A stretch of 64,000 nt of DNA from Kitasatospora sp. Root107 (GTDB lineage Bacteria > Actinomycetota > Actinomycetes > Streptomycetales > Streptomycetaceae): NCBI RefSeq assembly GCF_001424875.1, contig NZ_LMCT01000072.1:378106-442105 (forward strand). The letters run 5' to 3'. A program made the position numbers and the translations under genes. Below, piece after piece: positions 24,296 to 32,903 of the stretch. Under the pieces are notes generated by a model. The model was not told where the DNA came from. It did no database searches and saw only the letters and a program-made list of their open reading frames with translations. Within the stretch, counting starts at the first letter, position 1. Each line of letters opens with the position of its first letter.

Positions 24296-25636
24296 TCAGG
24301 CCCGGCCGGCCGCTCGCTGGGTCCGGCGGGACAGCGAGTCGATGACCACCGCGGCCAGCAGGACCGCACCGGTGATCATGAACTGGATGGCGTTGCTGAG
24401 GCCCTGGATGTTCATACCGGACTGGATCGACCCGATCACCAGTGCACCGAGCAGGGCCGACCAGGTGTTGCCGCGTCCGCCGAAGAGGCTGGTGCCGCCG
24501 ATGACGGCGGCCGCGATCGCGTTCATCAGCAGGTTGCCGCCGCCGGAGGTCTGGCTGGCGGACTGGATCTGGGCAGCCAGGAACAGACCGCCGACCGCCG
24601 CCATGGTCGAGCAGATCATGAAGACCGAGATCCGGATCCAGGAGATGTTGATACCGGCCCGGCGAGCGCCCTCGATGTTCCCGCCGAGCGCGAAGATCTG
24701 CCGCCCGTAACCGGTCCGGCGGAGCACGAAGTCGAGCACCACGATGAAGATCAGGAAGATCAGCAGGGCCAGCGGCAGACCCTTGTACTGGTTCAGCGTG
24801 TACGCCGCCAGGAAGGCCAGCACGGCGAGCACGATGGTGCGCAGTGCGATGTCGCTGGCCGGCCGGTACGGTACCCCGGCGTTGCGGCGGCGCCCGGCGT
24901 CGAGCAGGGCGGCGCCGAGGAAGAGCAGGACGCCGACCGCCGCGAGGGCGTACGCCGCGATGGCCTGGCCGTAGATGGTGGTGTAGAGCCGGGAGACGAT
25001 GTCGTGGCCGGAGAGGTTGACGGTGCCGCTGGCACCGAGGATCTGCAGCATCAGACCGTTCCAGAACAGGAAACCGGCCAGGGTGACGACGAAGGCGGGC
25101 ACGCCGATCTTGGCGAAGAAGAGGCCCTGGATGAGCCCGACGACCGCGCCGCCGGCCACCGCGGACAGCAGCGCCACCCACTCGTTGACGCCGTGCGTCA
25201 CGTTCATCACGGCGAAGATCGCGGCACACAGACCGCTGACCGAGCCGACCGACAGGTCGATCTCCCCGAGCAGCAGTACGAAGACCACGCCGATCGCGAT
25301 CATGCCGGTGCCGACGATCTGCTGCGAGAGGTTCGAGAGGTTCTGCGCCGACAGGAAGGTGCTGTTCAGGCTGCCGAAGACGGCCCAGATCACGATCAGC
25401 GCCAGGACGACCGGCAGCGAGCCGAGCTCGCCGCTGCTCACCCTGCGTCGGAACTCGCCGAGGTAGCCCTTCACGCCCTCCTGGCGGATGATCAGGCGCG
25501 GGTCGACGGCGGGGGTCGCCTCGGCCGCCACCGGGACGGGGGCGTTGACCCCGCCCTTGGGCATCGCGTCCTCGGGGAGCGGGTTCCGTCGGGAACCGTT
25601 CCCCGGCTGGGGGGTGTTGTTGCCGTCGTCGCTCAC
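24296..25636 (-). CDS. Monosaccharide ABC transporter permease (XylH/RbsC family)
   Basis: This 446-aa integral membrane protein has about ten or eleven helices and the signatures of the BPD_transp_2 family, such as GEIDLSVGS and GGTSLFGGRGN, with the inner loop GGNIEGARRAGI that contacts the ATPase. A 70-residue cytoplasmic N-terminus is longer than usual. It would import a pentose or similar sugar together with the ATPase and lipoprotein next to it. The ATG overlaps the ATPase stop (ATGA), giving equal synthesis. Similar permeases handle xylose, but the sugar is not proven by sequence. Confidence 0.9.
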   Translation of the reverse strand: MSDDGNNTPQPGNGSRRNPLPEDAMPKGGVNAPVPVAAEATPAVDPRLIIRQEGVKGYLGEFRRRVSSGELGSLPVVLALIVIWAVFGSLNSTFLSAQNLSNLSQQIVGTGMIAIGVVFVLLLGEIDLSVGSVSGLCAAIFAVMNVTHGVNEWVALLSAVAGGAVVGLIQGLFFAKIGVPAFVVTLAGFLFWNGLMLQILGASGTVNLSGHDIVSRLYTTIYGQAIAAYALAAVGVLLFLGAALLDAGRRRNAGVPYRPASDIALRTIVLAVLAFLAAYTLNQYKGLPLALLIFLIFIVVLDFVLRRTGYGRQIFALGGNIEGARRAGINISWIRISVFMICSTMAAVGGLFLAAQIQSASQTSGGGNLLMNAIAAAVIGGTSLFGGRGNTWSALLGALVIGSIQSGMNIQGLSNAIQFMITGAVLLAAVVIDSLSRRTQRAAGRA

Positions 25637-26412
25637 AGGTCGCCCTCCGTGCCACGGGCCTGACGGCGGGTCACAGCGTTGTCCGTGGCGCCGGTGATGG
25701 CCGAGATGATTTCTTCCTGACTGGTGCTACGGCGGTCGAAGAACCCGTTGTTCCGACCCAGCCGGAGTACCGCGATCCGGTCCGCCACAGCCATCACGTC
25801 CGCCATGTTGTGGCTGATCAGGATGACGCCCAGACCCTGGTCGCGGAGCCGCTCGACCAGGTCGAGGACCTGGGCGGTCTGTTCCACGCCCAGGGCGGCG
25901 GTGGGCTCGTCCAGAATGACGATCTTGGGTGAGCCGATCAGCGAGCGGGCGATGGCGACCACCTGACGCTGGCCACCGGAGAGCGAGGCGATCGGGATCC
26001 GCACGCTGGGGATCCGGATGGAGAGGGTGTCCAGGAGAGTCCGGGACCGCTTCTCCATCCGGACCTCGTCCAGCACGCCGAACCGCATCAGCTCGCGGCC
26101 GAGGAAGAGGTTGCCGACCACGTCGAGGTTGTCGCACAGCGCGAGGTCCTGGTACACGGTGGCGACGCCCAAGTGCTGGGCGTCCTGCGGCCGGTGGATG
26201 GCCACCGGCCTGCCCTCCCACTCGATGACGCCCTCGTCCGGCTGGTTGACCCCGGCCACCGCCTTGACCAGGGTCGACTTGCCGGCGCCGTTGTCACCGA
26301 CCAGGGCGACGACCTCGCCCGCGTTGACCTCCAACTCGATGTCGGTGAGCGCCTGGACGGCGCCGAACCGCTTGGAGACCCCGCGCAACGCCAGTACGGG
26401 CGAACCTGTCAC
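25633..26412 (-). CDS. Sugar ABC transporter ATP-binding protein (single cassette)
   Basis: Starting at GTG 26412, the 259-aa protein has a complete ABC cassette: Walker A GDNGAGKST (39-47), Q-loop Gln88, signature LSGGQRQ (144-150), Walker B VILDEP (165-170) and switch His in LISHN. I prefer this GTG because GGAAG lies 9 bp upstream; the TTG at 26421 would leave no spacer. Classical XylG or RbsA proteins have two fused cassettes of about 500 aa; here there is one, so two copies are needed per transporter. It overlaps the permease gene. Confidence 0.9.
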   Translation of the reverse strand: MTGSPVLALRGVSKRFGAVQALTDIELEVNAGEVVALVGDNGAGKSTLVKAVAGVNQPDEGVIEWEGRPVAIHRPQDAQHLGVATVYQDLALCDNLDVVGNLFLGRELMRFGVLDEVRMEKRSRTLLDTLSIRIPSVRIPIASLSGGQRQVVAIARSLIGSPKIVILDEPTAALGVEQTAQVLDLVERLRDQGLGVILISHNMADVMAVADRIAVLRLGRNNGFFDRRSTSQEEIISAITGATDNAVTRRQARGTEGDL

Positions 26413-26444
26413 AGCAATCAACTTCCTTTCCCCGTACCGGATCC

Positions 26445-26470
26445 GACGTGACGTGATGTGACGTGTGCGA
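26445..26470 (-). repeat. Short tandem repeats of GACGTG between binding-protein and ATPase genes
   Basis: Three spaced copies of gacgtg/acgtg (gacgtgacgtgatgtgacgtg at 26445-26465, one in the middle degenerate) fill the intergenic gap and reach the stop codon of the binding-protein gene. They could be an operator, an mRNA-stability element that sets high expression of the binding protein over the ATPase, or chance. No stable hairpin forms. Confidence 0.4.
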
Positions 26471-27571
26471 TTACTGGAGCCCGGCCGCGGTGCACGCGGC
26501 GGCGTAGTCGGGCGTGCAGATCTGGGCGACGGTGTACAGGCCGTCGGCCACCACGGTGGTCTTGATGTTGTCCTTGGTCAGGACGATCGGCGTGATCAGG
26601 TTCGACTTCACCTCGGTGCCGCTGCCGTTGGTGGCCTTGGTCGGCGCGAGGGAGGGCTCCAGGCTCTTGCCCTGGGCGAACTGGACGGCCATCGTGGCGG
26701 CCGCGTCCGTCTCCGGCTTGAAGGGCTTGTAGATCGACATCGTCTGCGTGCCCGCCAGGATCCGTTGCACCGCGTCGAGTTGGGCGTCCTGCCCGGTCAG
26801 CGGGACGCTCAGGCCCGCCGCCTTGAGGGCGGTGGCGATACCGGCGGCCATGCCGTCGTTGGCGGAGTAGACGCCGACCACGTTCGGTGCGCCGAGGGCG
26901 GTGATCGCGGCGGCGGCCTCCTGGTTGGCGTTGTTCGGGTCCCAGTTCGGCGTGTCGTACTCCTTGCCGATGGTCAGCTTCCCGTCGATGGCGCTGTGCG
27001 CGCCCGCCTTGAACTGGGCGGCGTTCGGGTCGGTCGGCGAGCCGTTGATCATGATGATCTTCCCGCTCGACGCCTTCGGGCCCACCGCCGCGACCAGGGC
27101 CTCGCCCTGGAGCTTGCCGACCTTGTTGTTGTCGAACGACACGTACGCGTCGACCGGCCCCTGGGCGAGCCGGTCGTAGGCGATCACCTTGACGCCGGCG
27201 TCATGCGCCTTCTGCACCGAGGACTGGATGGACTTGGAGTCCACCGCGTCCAGGATCAGCACCTTGTCGCCCTTGGTGAGCGCGGTGTCGACCTGGGTCT
27301 GCTGGGTCGTCGCGTTCTCGTTCGCGTTGTAGTAGTCGATCTGGGCGTCCGGCGCGAGCTCCTTGATCTTCGCCTCGATCAGCGGCCGGTCGAACTGCTC
27401 GTACCGGGTGGTCTTGGTCTCCGGCAGCAGCAGGCCGATCTTGATGGGTCCGGCCGCCGCCGATCCTGTGGAGGTGCCGGTGGACTGTTTGGCGCTGCCG
27501 CAGGAGGCCATGCCGAGGCCGATGGACACTGCAGCGGCCGCGACCGCGATACGACGAAGACCGAGCTTCAT
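26471..27571 (-). CDS. Sugar-binding lipoprotein of the ABC importer (XylF-like)
   Basis: The 366-aa protein starts with a lipoprotein signal peptide: basic MKLGLRRI, a hydrophobic core, and lipobox MASC with lipidation at Cys24. A Ser/Thr/Gly linker leads to a periplasmic-binding fold of the Peripla_BP_4 type: KIGLLLPETKTTRYEQFDRP at the start, ILDAVDSKSIQSSVQKA and YDRLAQGPVDAYVSFDN, all strongly like D-xylose-binding XylF. It would capture sugar at the outer face of the membrane. As first gene it has its own promoter region in the 118-bp gap; no regulator gene is adjacent, but ROK-type control is common. Confidence 0.9.
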   Translation of the reverse strand: MKLGLRRIAVAAAAVSIGLGMASCGSAKQSTGTSTGSAAAGPIKIGLLLPETKTTRYEQFDRPLIEAKIKELAPDAQIDYYNANENATTQQTQVDTALTKGDKVLILDAVDSKSIQSSVQKAHDAGVKVIAYDRLAQGPVDAYVSFDNNKVGKLQGEALVAAVGPKASSGKIIMINGSPTDPNAAQFKAGAHSAIDGKLTIGKEYDTPNWDPNNANQEAAAAITALGAPNVVGVYSANDGMAAGIATALKAAGLSVPLTGQDAQLDAVQRILAGTQTMSIYKPFKPETDAAATMAVQFAQGKSLEPSLAPTKATNGSGTEVKSNLITPIVLTKDNIKTTVVADGLYTVAQICTPDYAAACTAAGLQ

Positions 27572-27689
27572 AGGGACTGCCTCTCAGTTCGAGCTCACCC
27601 CCGCCTCCGAGTCTGGGAAGCCGCGCCCGCCTCCGCGAACGGAACTGCGCCGTACGTGCGGTGGTGCACCCCGTTCGGCGGACAGCCCG

Positions 27690-28505
27690 TCAGGCGGGGC
27701 CCGTGACCAGGGCGGCGAACGCGGCGATGTCGCGGGTCACCTCGTCGGGGCGTTCCCAGTACACGAGGTGTCCCGCGCCCTGATGGACGATCAGGCGCGC
27801 GCCGGGGACGGCGTCCAGGATCACCTGCTGGTCGGCGCGGGGCAGCAGGTCGTCGCGATCGCCCCACACGACCAGCGTCGGCACCGAGATCCCGTCGAGG
27901 GTGGCCCGCAGGTCGGTGTCGAGGAGGCCGAGCATGGTGTCCCGCCAGACCCGGGCCGGTGCTTTCAGGCTCTCGGTGATCATGGTCTGCAGGAAGTCCG
28001 GGTCCACGCCGCCGTCGGTCAGGCCGCTGCTGAACGCCGCGGCGAACTCCCGCCCGACCGGATCGCGCAGCTCCTGCACGCGCGCCCGGACCTCACGGGC
28101 CATGGGCTTGTCGGCGAGCGTGGCGGGCACCCCGAGCAGCACCAGCCCGGCGACCCGGTGGGGGTGCCGTCCGGCCAGGATCCTGGCCTGCACCCCGCCG
28201 CTGGAGCCGCCGACCAGGATCGCCCGGCCGATGCCGACGGTGTCCAGGAAGGCGAGCAGGTCCTCGGCCAGCTCGGCGGGGGCGTAGCCGTCCGGCGGCC
28301 GGTCGGCGTCACCGTGCCCGCGCTGGGTGAGGGCGTACGCGTGCAGTCCGGCGGGCAGCCGCCGCAGCAGCGGCTCGAAGGAGCGCCAGGTGTCCGCCCA
28401 GCCGTGCACGAACACGACCGGCGTGCCGCCCGGCGCGCCCACCTCGGCGTACGGGAGCGCGAGACCTTCCCGTAGCCTCGCGGTCTTCAGGGCGATCTCG
28501 GGCAT
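27690..28505 (-). CDS. Alpha/beta-fold hydrolase
   Basis: The 271-aa protein has the oxyanion strand VVFVHGWADTW, nucleophile Ser101 in VGGSSGG, acid in VVWGDRDDLLP and His in GAGHLVYWERP, so the catalytic triad is complete. It would act on an ester, epoxide or similar bond; haloperoxidase-like and epoxide-hydrolase-like enzymes share this pattern. ATG at 28505 has GGGAGGAG 6 bp upstream; the longer frame is not used. It lies 43 bp downstream of the nitric oxide synthase gene on the same strand and may be its operon partner. Confidence 0.88.
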   Translation of the reverse strand: MPEIALKTARLREGLALPYAEVGAPGGTPVVFVHGWADTWRSFEPLLRRLPAGLHAYALTQRGHGDADRPPDGYAPAELAEDLLAFLDTVGIGRAILVGGSSGGVQARILAGRHPHRVAGLVLLGVPATLADKPMAREVRARVQELRDPVGREFAAAFSSGLTDGGVDPDFLQTMITESLKAPARVWRDTMLGLLDTDLRATLDGISVPTLVVWGDRDDLLPRADQQVILDAVPGARLIVHQGAGHLVYWERPDEVTRDIAAFAALVTGPA

Positions 28506-28548
28506 CGTGTCTCCTCCCGCCACCTCCAGGGTAGGCACGGACCTCGGG

Positions 28549-29685
28549 TCAGCGGGGGAGGAAGGCCGGGCGGAGGTCCGGTTCCACCGGGTCGTAGTAG
28601 CGGTGGTAGACCGGGGTGAGGCCGCCGGAGACGGGCGGGACGATCCAGCTCCAGTCGGTCGGGGTGCGGCGGCCCAGGCGTTCCTCCTGGGCGATGTGCT
28701 TGAGGAAGCGTTCGGACTCGGTGTGGTGGTCGGCCATCGTGACGCCCGCCTCCTGGAAGGAGTGCAGGACGGCGACGTTGAGTTCGACCAGGGCGCGGTC
28801 CCGCCAGAGCGTGCGTTCGGAGGAGGTGTCGAGCCCCAGGCGGGCGGCCACCACCGGGAGTTGGTCGTAGCGGTCGGCGTCCGCCAGGTTCCGGGCGCCG
28901 ATCTCGGCGCCCATGTACGCGGGCACCGCGTACCAGCGCAGGCCGAGCTCGGCGAACCAAGCGTGCTCGGGGTGGCGCAGCGGTACCTCGAGCACCGCGT
29001 CCTCCGGCACCTCGTACCACTGCGGCTCGTCCTCGTCCCGCCGACGGACCATCAGCGGCAGTACCTCGAACCGCTCCTCGCCGCCCTTCCACCCCAACTC
29101 GCGGGCCTGGGTGGTCAGTACGGCCCCCGCCGGGTCGCCCGCCCCGGAGGGGTGGCCCGCGTAGCGGACCAGCTGCTGGTTGACGATCCGCGGGGCGGGG
29201 CGGTCGGGGCGGTCGGGGGCGAAGACGGTGATCACCGGCCGGATCCGGCCGCCGTTGGTGGCCGTGCGCAGGTGCTCGAAGCACTCCTCGGCGATCCCGT
29301 CGGGGGAGTCGACGTGGCGCCGGTCTCGGACCACCAGGCTGCGCCAGTAGAGGCGGCCGATGCAGCGGGCGGAGTTCCGCCAGGCCACCCGGGCGCCGAA
29401 GGCCAGCTCCTCGGCGGTGTGTTCGTACGTGCCGGTGCGCTCGATCTCGGCGAGCACCTGACGGACCCTCGGCGCCGGATCGCCCGCACCGGGCCGCTCC
29501 TGGTGGAACTGCCGGACGAAGGCGACGGCCTGCCCGGCCAACGAACCGTCAGGTGCCGCGGGCAGCTCGGGCGCTGCCGGGATGCCGGTGTACGGGCAGC
29601 CCGGGGCGACCACGGCGGTCGAGACGGTGGCGGTGACGAGCCTGGCGGACTTGCGGGTGCGGAGCCGACTGAAGATCAAGGACAC
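28549..29685 (-). CDS. nos: Bacterial nitric oxide synthase oxygenase
   Basis: This 378-aa protein carries the NOS oxygenase signatures: the haem-thiolate motif AWRNSARCIGRLYW with axial Cys108, TNGGRIRPVITVF, and LRWYAVPAYMGAEIGARNL in which Glu261 corresponds to the arginine-binding glutamate; the end VTMADHHTESERFLKHIAQE and TDWSWIVPP are also diagnostic. It converts L-arginine to citrulline and NO with tetrahydrobiopterin/folate-type cofactor. There is no fused reductase, so electrons must come from other flavoproteins. A 45-residue N-terminal extension precedes the core. GTG at 29685 follows GGGAGG. Roles known in the family include stress protection, developmental signalling and nitration chemistry. 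Confidence 0.95.
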   Translation of the reverse strand: MSLIFSRLRTRKSARLVTATVSTAVVAPGCPYTGIPAAPELPAAPDGSLAGQAVAFVRQFHQERPGAGDPAPRVRQVLAEIERTGTYEHTAEELAFGARVAWRNSARCIGRLYWRSLVVRDRRHVDSPDGIAEECFEHLRTATNGGRIRPVITVFAPDRPDRPAPRIVNQQLVRYAGHPSGAGDPAGAVLTTQARELGWKGGEERFEVLPLMVRRRDEDEPQWYEVPEDAVLEVPLRHPEHAWFAELGLRWYAVPAYMGAEIGARNLADADRYDQLPVVAARLGLDTSSERTLWRDRALVELNVAVLHSFQEAGVTMADHHTESERFLKHIAQEERLGRRTPTDWSWIVPPVSGGLTPVYHRYYDPVEPDLRPAFLPR

Positions 29686-29787
29686 ATCCCTCCCACCGAC
29701 ATGGGTACCGGAGGTGATGTTCGGGGCGCGCGGAGTGAGTGAATCCCGCCCACTCCGGTGTGATCAGCCGCTAAGGTGCGCGCGGAA

Positions 29788-29817
29788 CGGGGCCCCACGC
29801 CGCAGTGTGAGGCCCCG
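29788..29817 (-). terminator. Hairpin terminator of the egt operon
   Basis: cggggcc (29788-29794) and ggccccg (29811-29817) can pair, extended by cac/gtg inside. It lies 14 bp past the egtD stop on the minus strand and about 100 bp before the nos start, separating the two units. No T-run. Confidence 0.6.
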
Positions 29818-29830
29818 CACGGTCAGATTC

Positions 29831-30799
29831 TCAGAGGGTCGAGAGCGAGAGCCCGAACCGGCCGGCCCGGTCGGTCCACCAGGCCGACAGCTCCAGCCCG
29901 GCCGCGCGAAGTTCCGCCGCCACCCGCTCGCGGCGGAACTTCGCCGAGATCTCGGTCCGCAGCTCCTCGCCGCGCTCGAAGTGCACCGGCAGGTCCAGCT
30001 CGCGGATCTTGACGGTCTGGGCCACCCGGGAGCGCAGCCGCATCTCGATCCACTCCTGCTCGGCGTCCCAGAGCGCCACGTGGTCGAAGAGCTCCGGGTC
30101 GAAGTCGCCGCCCAGCTCCCGGTTCAGCACGTTGAGCACGTTCTTGTTGAAGGCCGCGGTCACCCCGGCCGCGTCGTCGTACGCCGCGACCAGCGTGTCC
30201 GGGTCCTTCACCAGGTCGGTGCCGAGCAGCAGGGTGTCGCCCGGCTCCATCGCCTCGCGCAGCTCGCGCAGGAAGACCGCGCGCTCGGCCGGCAGCAGGT
30301 TGCCCAGCGTGCCGCCCAGGAAGACCACCAGACGCGGGCCCTGGCCCGGCGGCAGGCCGAGCCGCTGGGTGAAGTCGGAGACCACCGCGTGCGTGGTCAG
30401 CTCCGGGTAGTCGACGGTGAGCGCCTCGGCGGCGGCCGCCAGCGCGCTCTCGCTGACATCCACCGGGACGTATGTCCGCAGGGTGCCGAAGTCGCGCAGC
30501 GCGTCGAGCAGCAGCCGGGTCTTCTCGGAGGAGCCCGAGCCCAGTTCGACCAGGGTGCGGGCCCCGGTGGCGGCCGCGATCTCGGCGGCCCGGTCGGTCA
30601 GGATCTCCCGCTCGGCCCGGGTCGGGTAGTACTCCGGCAGCCGGGTGATCTCCTCGAACAGCTCGCTGCCCCGGGCGTCGTAGAACCACTTCGGCGGCAG
30701 CGACTTCGGACTCGCCGTCAGACCGCTGCGTACGTCGTGCCGTAGCGCGTGGCTGAAGTGGTCGGCGGCCAGCAGACGGGTCAGCTCGTAGGCCCTCAC
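29831..30799 (-). CDS. egtD: L-histidine N-alpha-methyltransferase EgtD
   Basis: The 322-aa protein matches EgtD in length and motifs: KWFYDARGSELFEEIT near the N-terminus, SAM-binding LVELGSGSSEKTRLLL, PVDVSESAL, and the C-terminal AWWTDRAGRFGLSLS. EgtD trimethylates the alpha-amine of histidine to hercynine, the first committed step of ergothioneine synthesis. The GTG at 30799 gives the conserved start, although the frame stays open much further. It lies 44 bp after egtC and is last in the operon. Confidence 0.95.
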   Translation of the reverse strand: MRAYELTRLLAADHFSHALRHDVRSGLTASPKSLPPKWFYDARGSELFEEITRLPEYYPTRAEREILTDRAAEIAAATGARTLVELGSGSSEKTRLLLDALRDFGTLRTYVPVDVSESALAAAAEALTVDYPELTTHAVVSDFTQRLGLPPGQGPRLVVFLGGTLGNLLPAERAVFLRELREAMEPGDTLLLGTDLVKDPDTLVAAYDDAAGVTAAFNKNVLNVLNRELGGDFDPELFDHVALWDAEQEWIEMRLRSRVAQTVKIRELDLPVHFERGEELRTEISAKFRRERVAAELRAAGLELSAWWTDRAGRFGLSLSTL

Positions 30800-30843
30800 A
30801 GCAGTATTCCCTTGCTCGATCGGTCGGTTGAGGTTGGTTGAGG

Positions 30844-31581
30844 TCAGTTGAGAGAGGAGACGGTCACACCGTGGACATCGGCGAGCAGCAGCGAACGGTC
30901 CGGCAGGTGCTGCCAGTCCGGCAGGTCGTCGGAGGGTTCCGAGGCGACCAGCACCGAGCCGGGTCCGGTCCGGTAGCAGAGCGTGTCGCCCCAGCTGGTC
31001 GCGGCGACCGAAGTGCCGTCGGTGAGCAGCAGGTTGAGCCGGCCTTCGGTGTGCTTGGCGGCCTCGTGCACCGTGGCGGTCAGCGCCTCGTCCAGCCCGG
31101 CGCCGTCCCGCAGGTGGTGCAGGGCGAGCGCCCAGAGCAGGGCCGAGTCGGTGCGCGCGGTGAGCCGCAGCAGCTCGGCGGGCGGCAGCAGGGCCGCCAG
31201 CCCGGCCAGCCCGTCCGGCCACCCGGGCAGCGCGCCGTTGTGGCTGAACAGCCACTGGTCGGCCGCGAACGGGGCCGCCGCCGCCTCGCCCGCCGCACAC
31301 CCGGCGGTGGCGGACCGGACGGCCGCCAGCACCGCGCCCGAACGCACCACCCTGGCCAGGTCGGTGAAGCCCTCGTCGGCCCAGATCGGCCCGGCCCTGC
31401 GGTACCGGGCCGGGACCGGATCACCCTCGGCGTACCAGCCGACGCCGAAGCCGTCCACGTTGACCGTGCCGTACTGCTGCAGCCGGGGTGCCCAGGACTG
31501 CCGGTACAGTCCGGCCGGTGGTGCCACCAGCAGCTCGTTCAGCGTCACCGGTGCGCCCAGGTAGCCGAGATGACGGCACAT
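30844..31581 (-). CDS. egtC: Gamma-glutamyl-hercynylcysteine sulfoxide hydrolase EgtC
   Basis: A 245-aa class II glutamine-amidotransferase-type hydrolase: after Met removal the N-terminal Cys2 of MCRHLGYLG is the nucleophile; FGVGWY and FSHNGALPGW are family signatures. It removes the gamma-glutamyl group from the EgtB product. Its ATG shares one base with the egtB stop (TGATG), so translation is coupled; the frame extends further upstream but this start is required to expose Cys2. Confidence 0.95.
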   Translation of the reverse strand: MCRHLGYLGAPVTLNELLVAPPAGLYRQSWAPRLQQYGTVNVDGFGVGWYAEGDPVPARYRRAGPIWADEGFTDLARVVRSGAVLAAVRSATAGCAAGEAAAAPFAADQWLFSHNGALPGWPDGLAGLAALLPPAELLRLTARTDSALLWALALHHLRDGAGLDEALTATVHEAAKHTEGRLNLLLTDGTSVAATSWGDTLCYRTGPGSVLVASEPSDDLPDWQHLPDRSLLLADVHGVTVSSLN

Positions 31582-32903
31582 CAGCCCGCCTCGCCGTCGC
31601 GCGCGGTCCGGAAGCCGGCGAAGATCTGCCGGCGGATCGGGTAGTCCCAGTTCCGGAAGGTCCCCCGGCTGGCGACCGGCGCGGCGGCGAAGCAGCCACC
31701 GCGCAGCACCTTGTACTCGGGGCCGAAGAAGACCTCCGAGTACTCCTGGTACGGCCAGGCCCGGAAGCCCGGGTAGGGGGTGAAGTCGCTGGCCGTCCAC
31801 TCCCACACATCGCCCATCAACTGCCGGACACCGTGGGGGGATTCACCCTCGGGGTAGCTACCGACCGGCGCGGGCTGGAGGTGCCGCTGGCCCAGGTTGG
31901 CCAGCTCGGCGGTGGGTTCCTGGTCGCCCCAGGGGTAGCGGCGGGAGCGGCCGGTGGCCGGGTCCTGCCGGGCCGCCTTCTCCCACTCGGCCTCGGTCGG
32001 CAGCCGCCGCCCGGCCCAGCGGGCGTACGCGTCCGCCTCGTACCAACTGACGTGCAGTACCGGCTCGTCGGCCGGTACCGGCTCCACCGTGCCGAACCGG
32101 CGGCGCAGCCACTGCCCGCCGTCCCGGCTCCAGAACAGCGGCGCGAACAGCCCGGCCTGCTGCCGGTGCGCCCAGCCCTCGGCGGTCCACCAGCGCGGGT
32201 CGTCGTAGCCGCCGTCGGCGATGAACTGCTGGTACGCGCCGTTGCTCACCGGGGTGGTGTCGAGGTGGAACGCGGACACCTCCACCTGGTGGGCCGGGCG
32301 CTCGTTGTCCAGCGACCACGGCTCGGTGTCGGTGCCCATGGTGAACGGGCCGCCGGGGACCAGGACTTCGGTGGGCAGCGGCCCGGTCGCGGTGACCGGT
32401 GGCGGCGGGGCGGTCAGCGCGCCCTGACCCTTGCGGAGCTGATGGGTGATCAGCATGGTCTCGTCGTGCTGCTGCTCGTGCTGGATGATCATGCCGAAGG
32501 CGAAACCGTCCCGGACCAGCGGGAGTTCGCCGTCCAGCGGCGTGGTGGCGAGCAGGTCGAGCACCCGGCCGCGCACCTCGTGGGCGTACGCGTGGGCCTC
32601 CTTCGGCGGCAGCAGCGGCAGCTTGGGCCGCTCGGCCCGCGGGTGCTCGAAGGCGTCGTAGAGCGGGTCGATCTCGGGCCGCATCGGCTCCCGGCCGCCG
32701 ACGTTGCGGAGCAGCCAGAGCTCCTCCTGGTTGCCGATGTGGGCGAGGTCCCAGACCAGCGGGGACATCAGCGGGGAGTGCTGGGCGGTCAGGTCGTGGT
32801 CGTCCAGCGCGGTGAGCCCGGCGGTGCGCTCGCGGGCGGCGATCAGCTCGGTGGCGATCCGCTCGCGGACGGCGTCTGCCTCGCGGTGGTCGGTGTTCAG
32901 CAT
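31581..32903 (-). CDS. egtB: Ergothioneine sulfoxide synthase EgtB
   Basis: The 440-aa protein joins an N-terminal DinB-like helical domain to a C-terminal formylglycine-generating-enzyme (FGE-sulfatase) domain. The non-haem iron ligands are visible as His55 (VWDLAHIGNQEE) and His142/His146 in QHEQQHDETM. The FGE part has TMGTDTEPWSLDNERP and the ending IFAGFRTARD. It joins the sulfur of gamma-glutamyl-cysteine to hercynine with O2. Its start overlaps the egtA stop by 7 bp. Confidence 0.95.
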   Translation of the reverse strand: MLNTDHREADAVRERIATELIAARERTAGLTALDDHDLTAQHSPLMSPLVWDLAHIGNQEELWLLRNVGGREPMRPEIDPLYDAFEHPRAERPKLPLLPPKEAHAYAHEVRGRVLDLLATTPLDGELPLVRDGFAFGMIIQHEQQHDETMLITHQLRKGQGALTAPPPPVTATGPLPTEVLVPGGPFTMGTDTEPWSLDNERPAHQVEVSAFHLDTTPVSNGAYQQFIADGGYDDPRWWTAEGWAHRQQAGLFAPLFWSRDGGQWLRRRFGTVEPVPADEPVLHVSWYEADAYARWAGRRLPTEAEWEKAARQDPATGRSRRYPWGDQEPTAELANLGQRHLQPAPVGSYPEGESPHGVRQLMGDVWEWTASDFTPYPGFRAWPYQEYSEVFFGPEYKVLRGGCFAAAPVASRGTFRNWDYPIRRQIFAGFRTARDGEAG

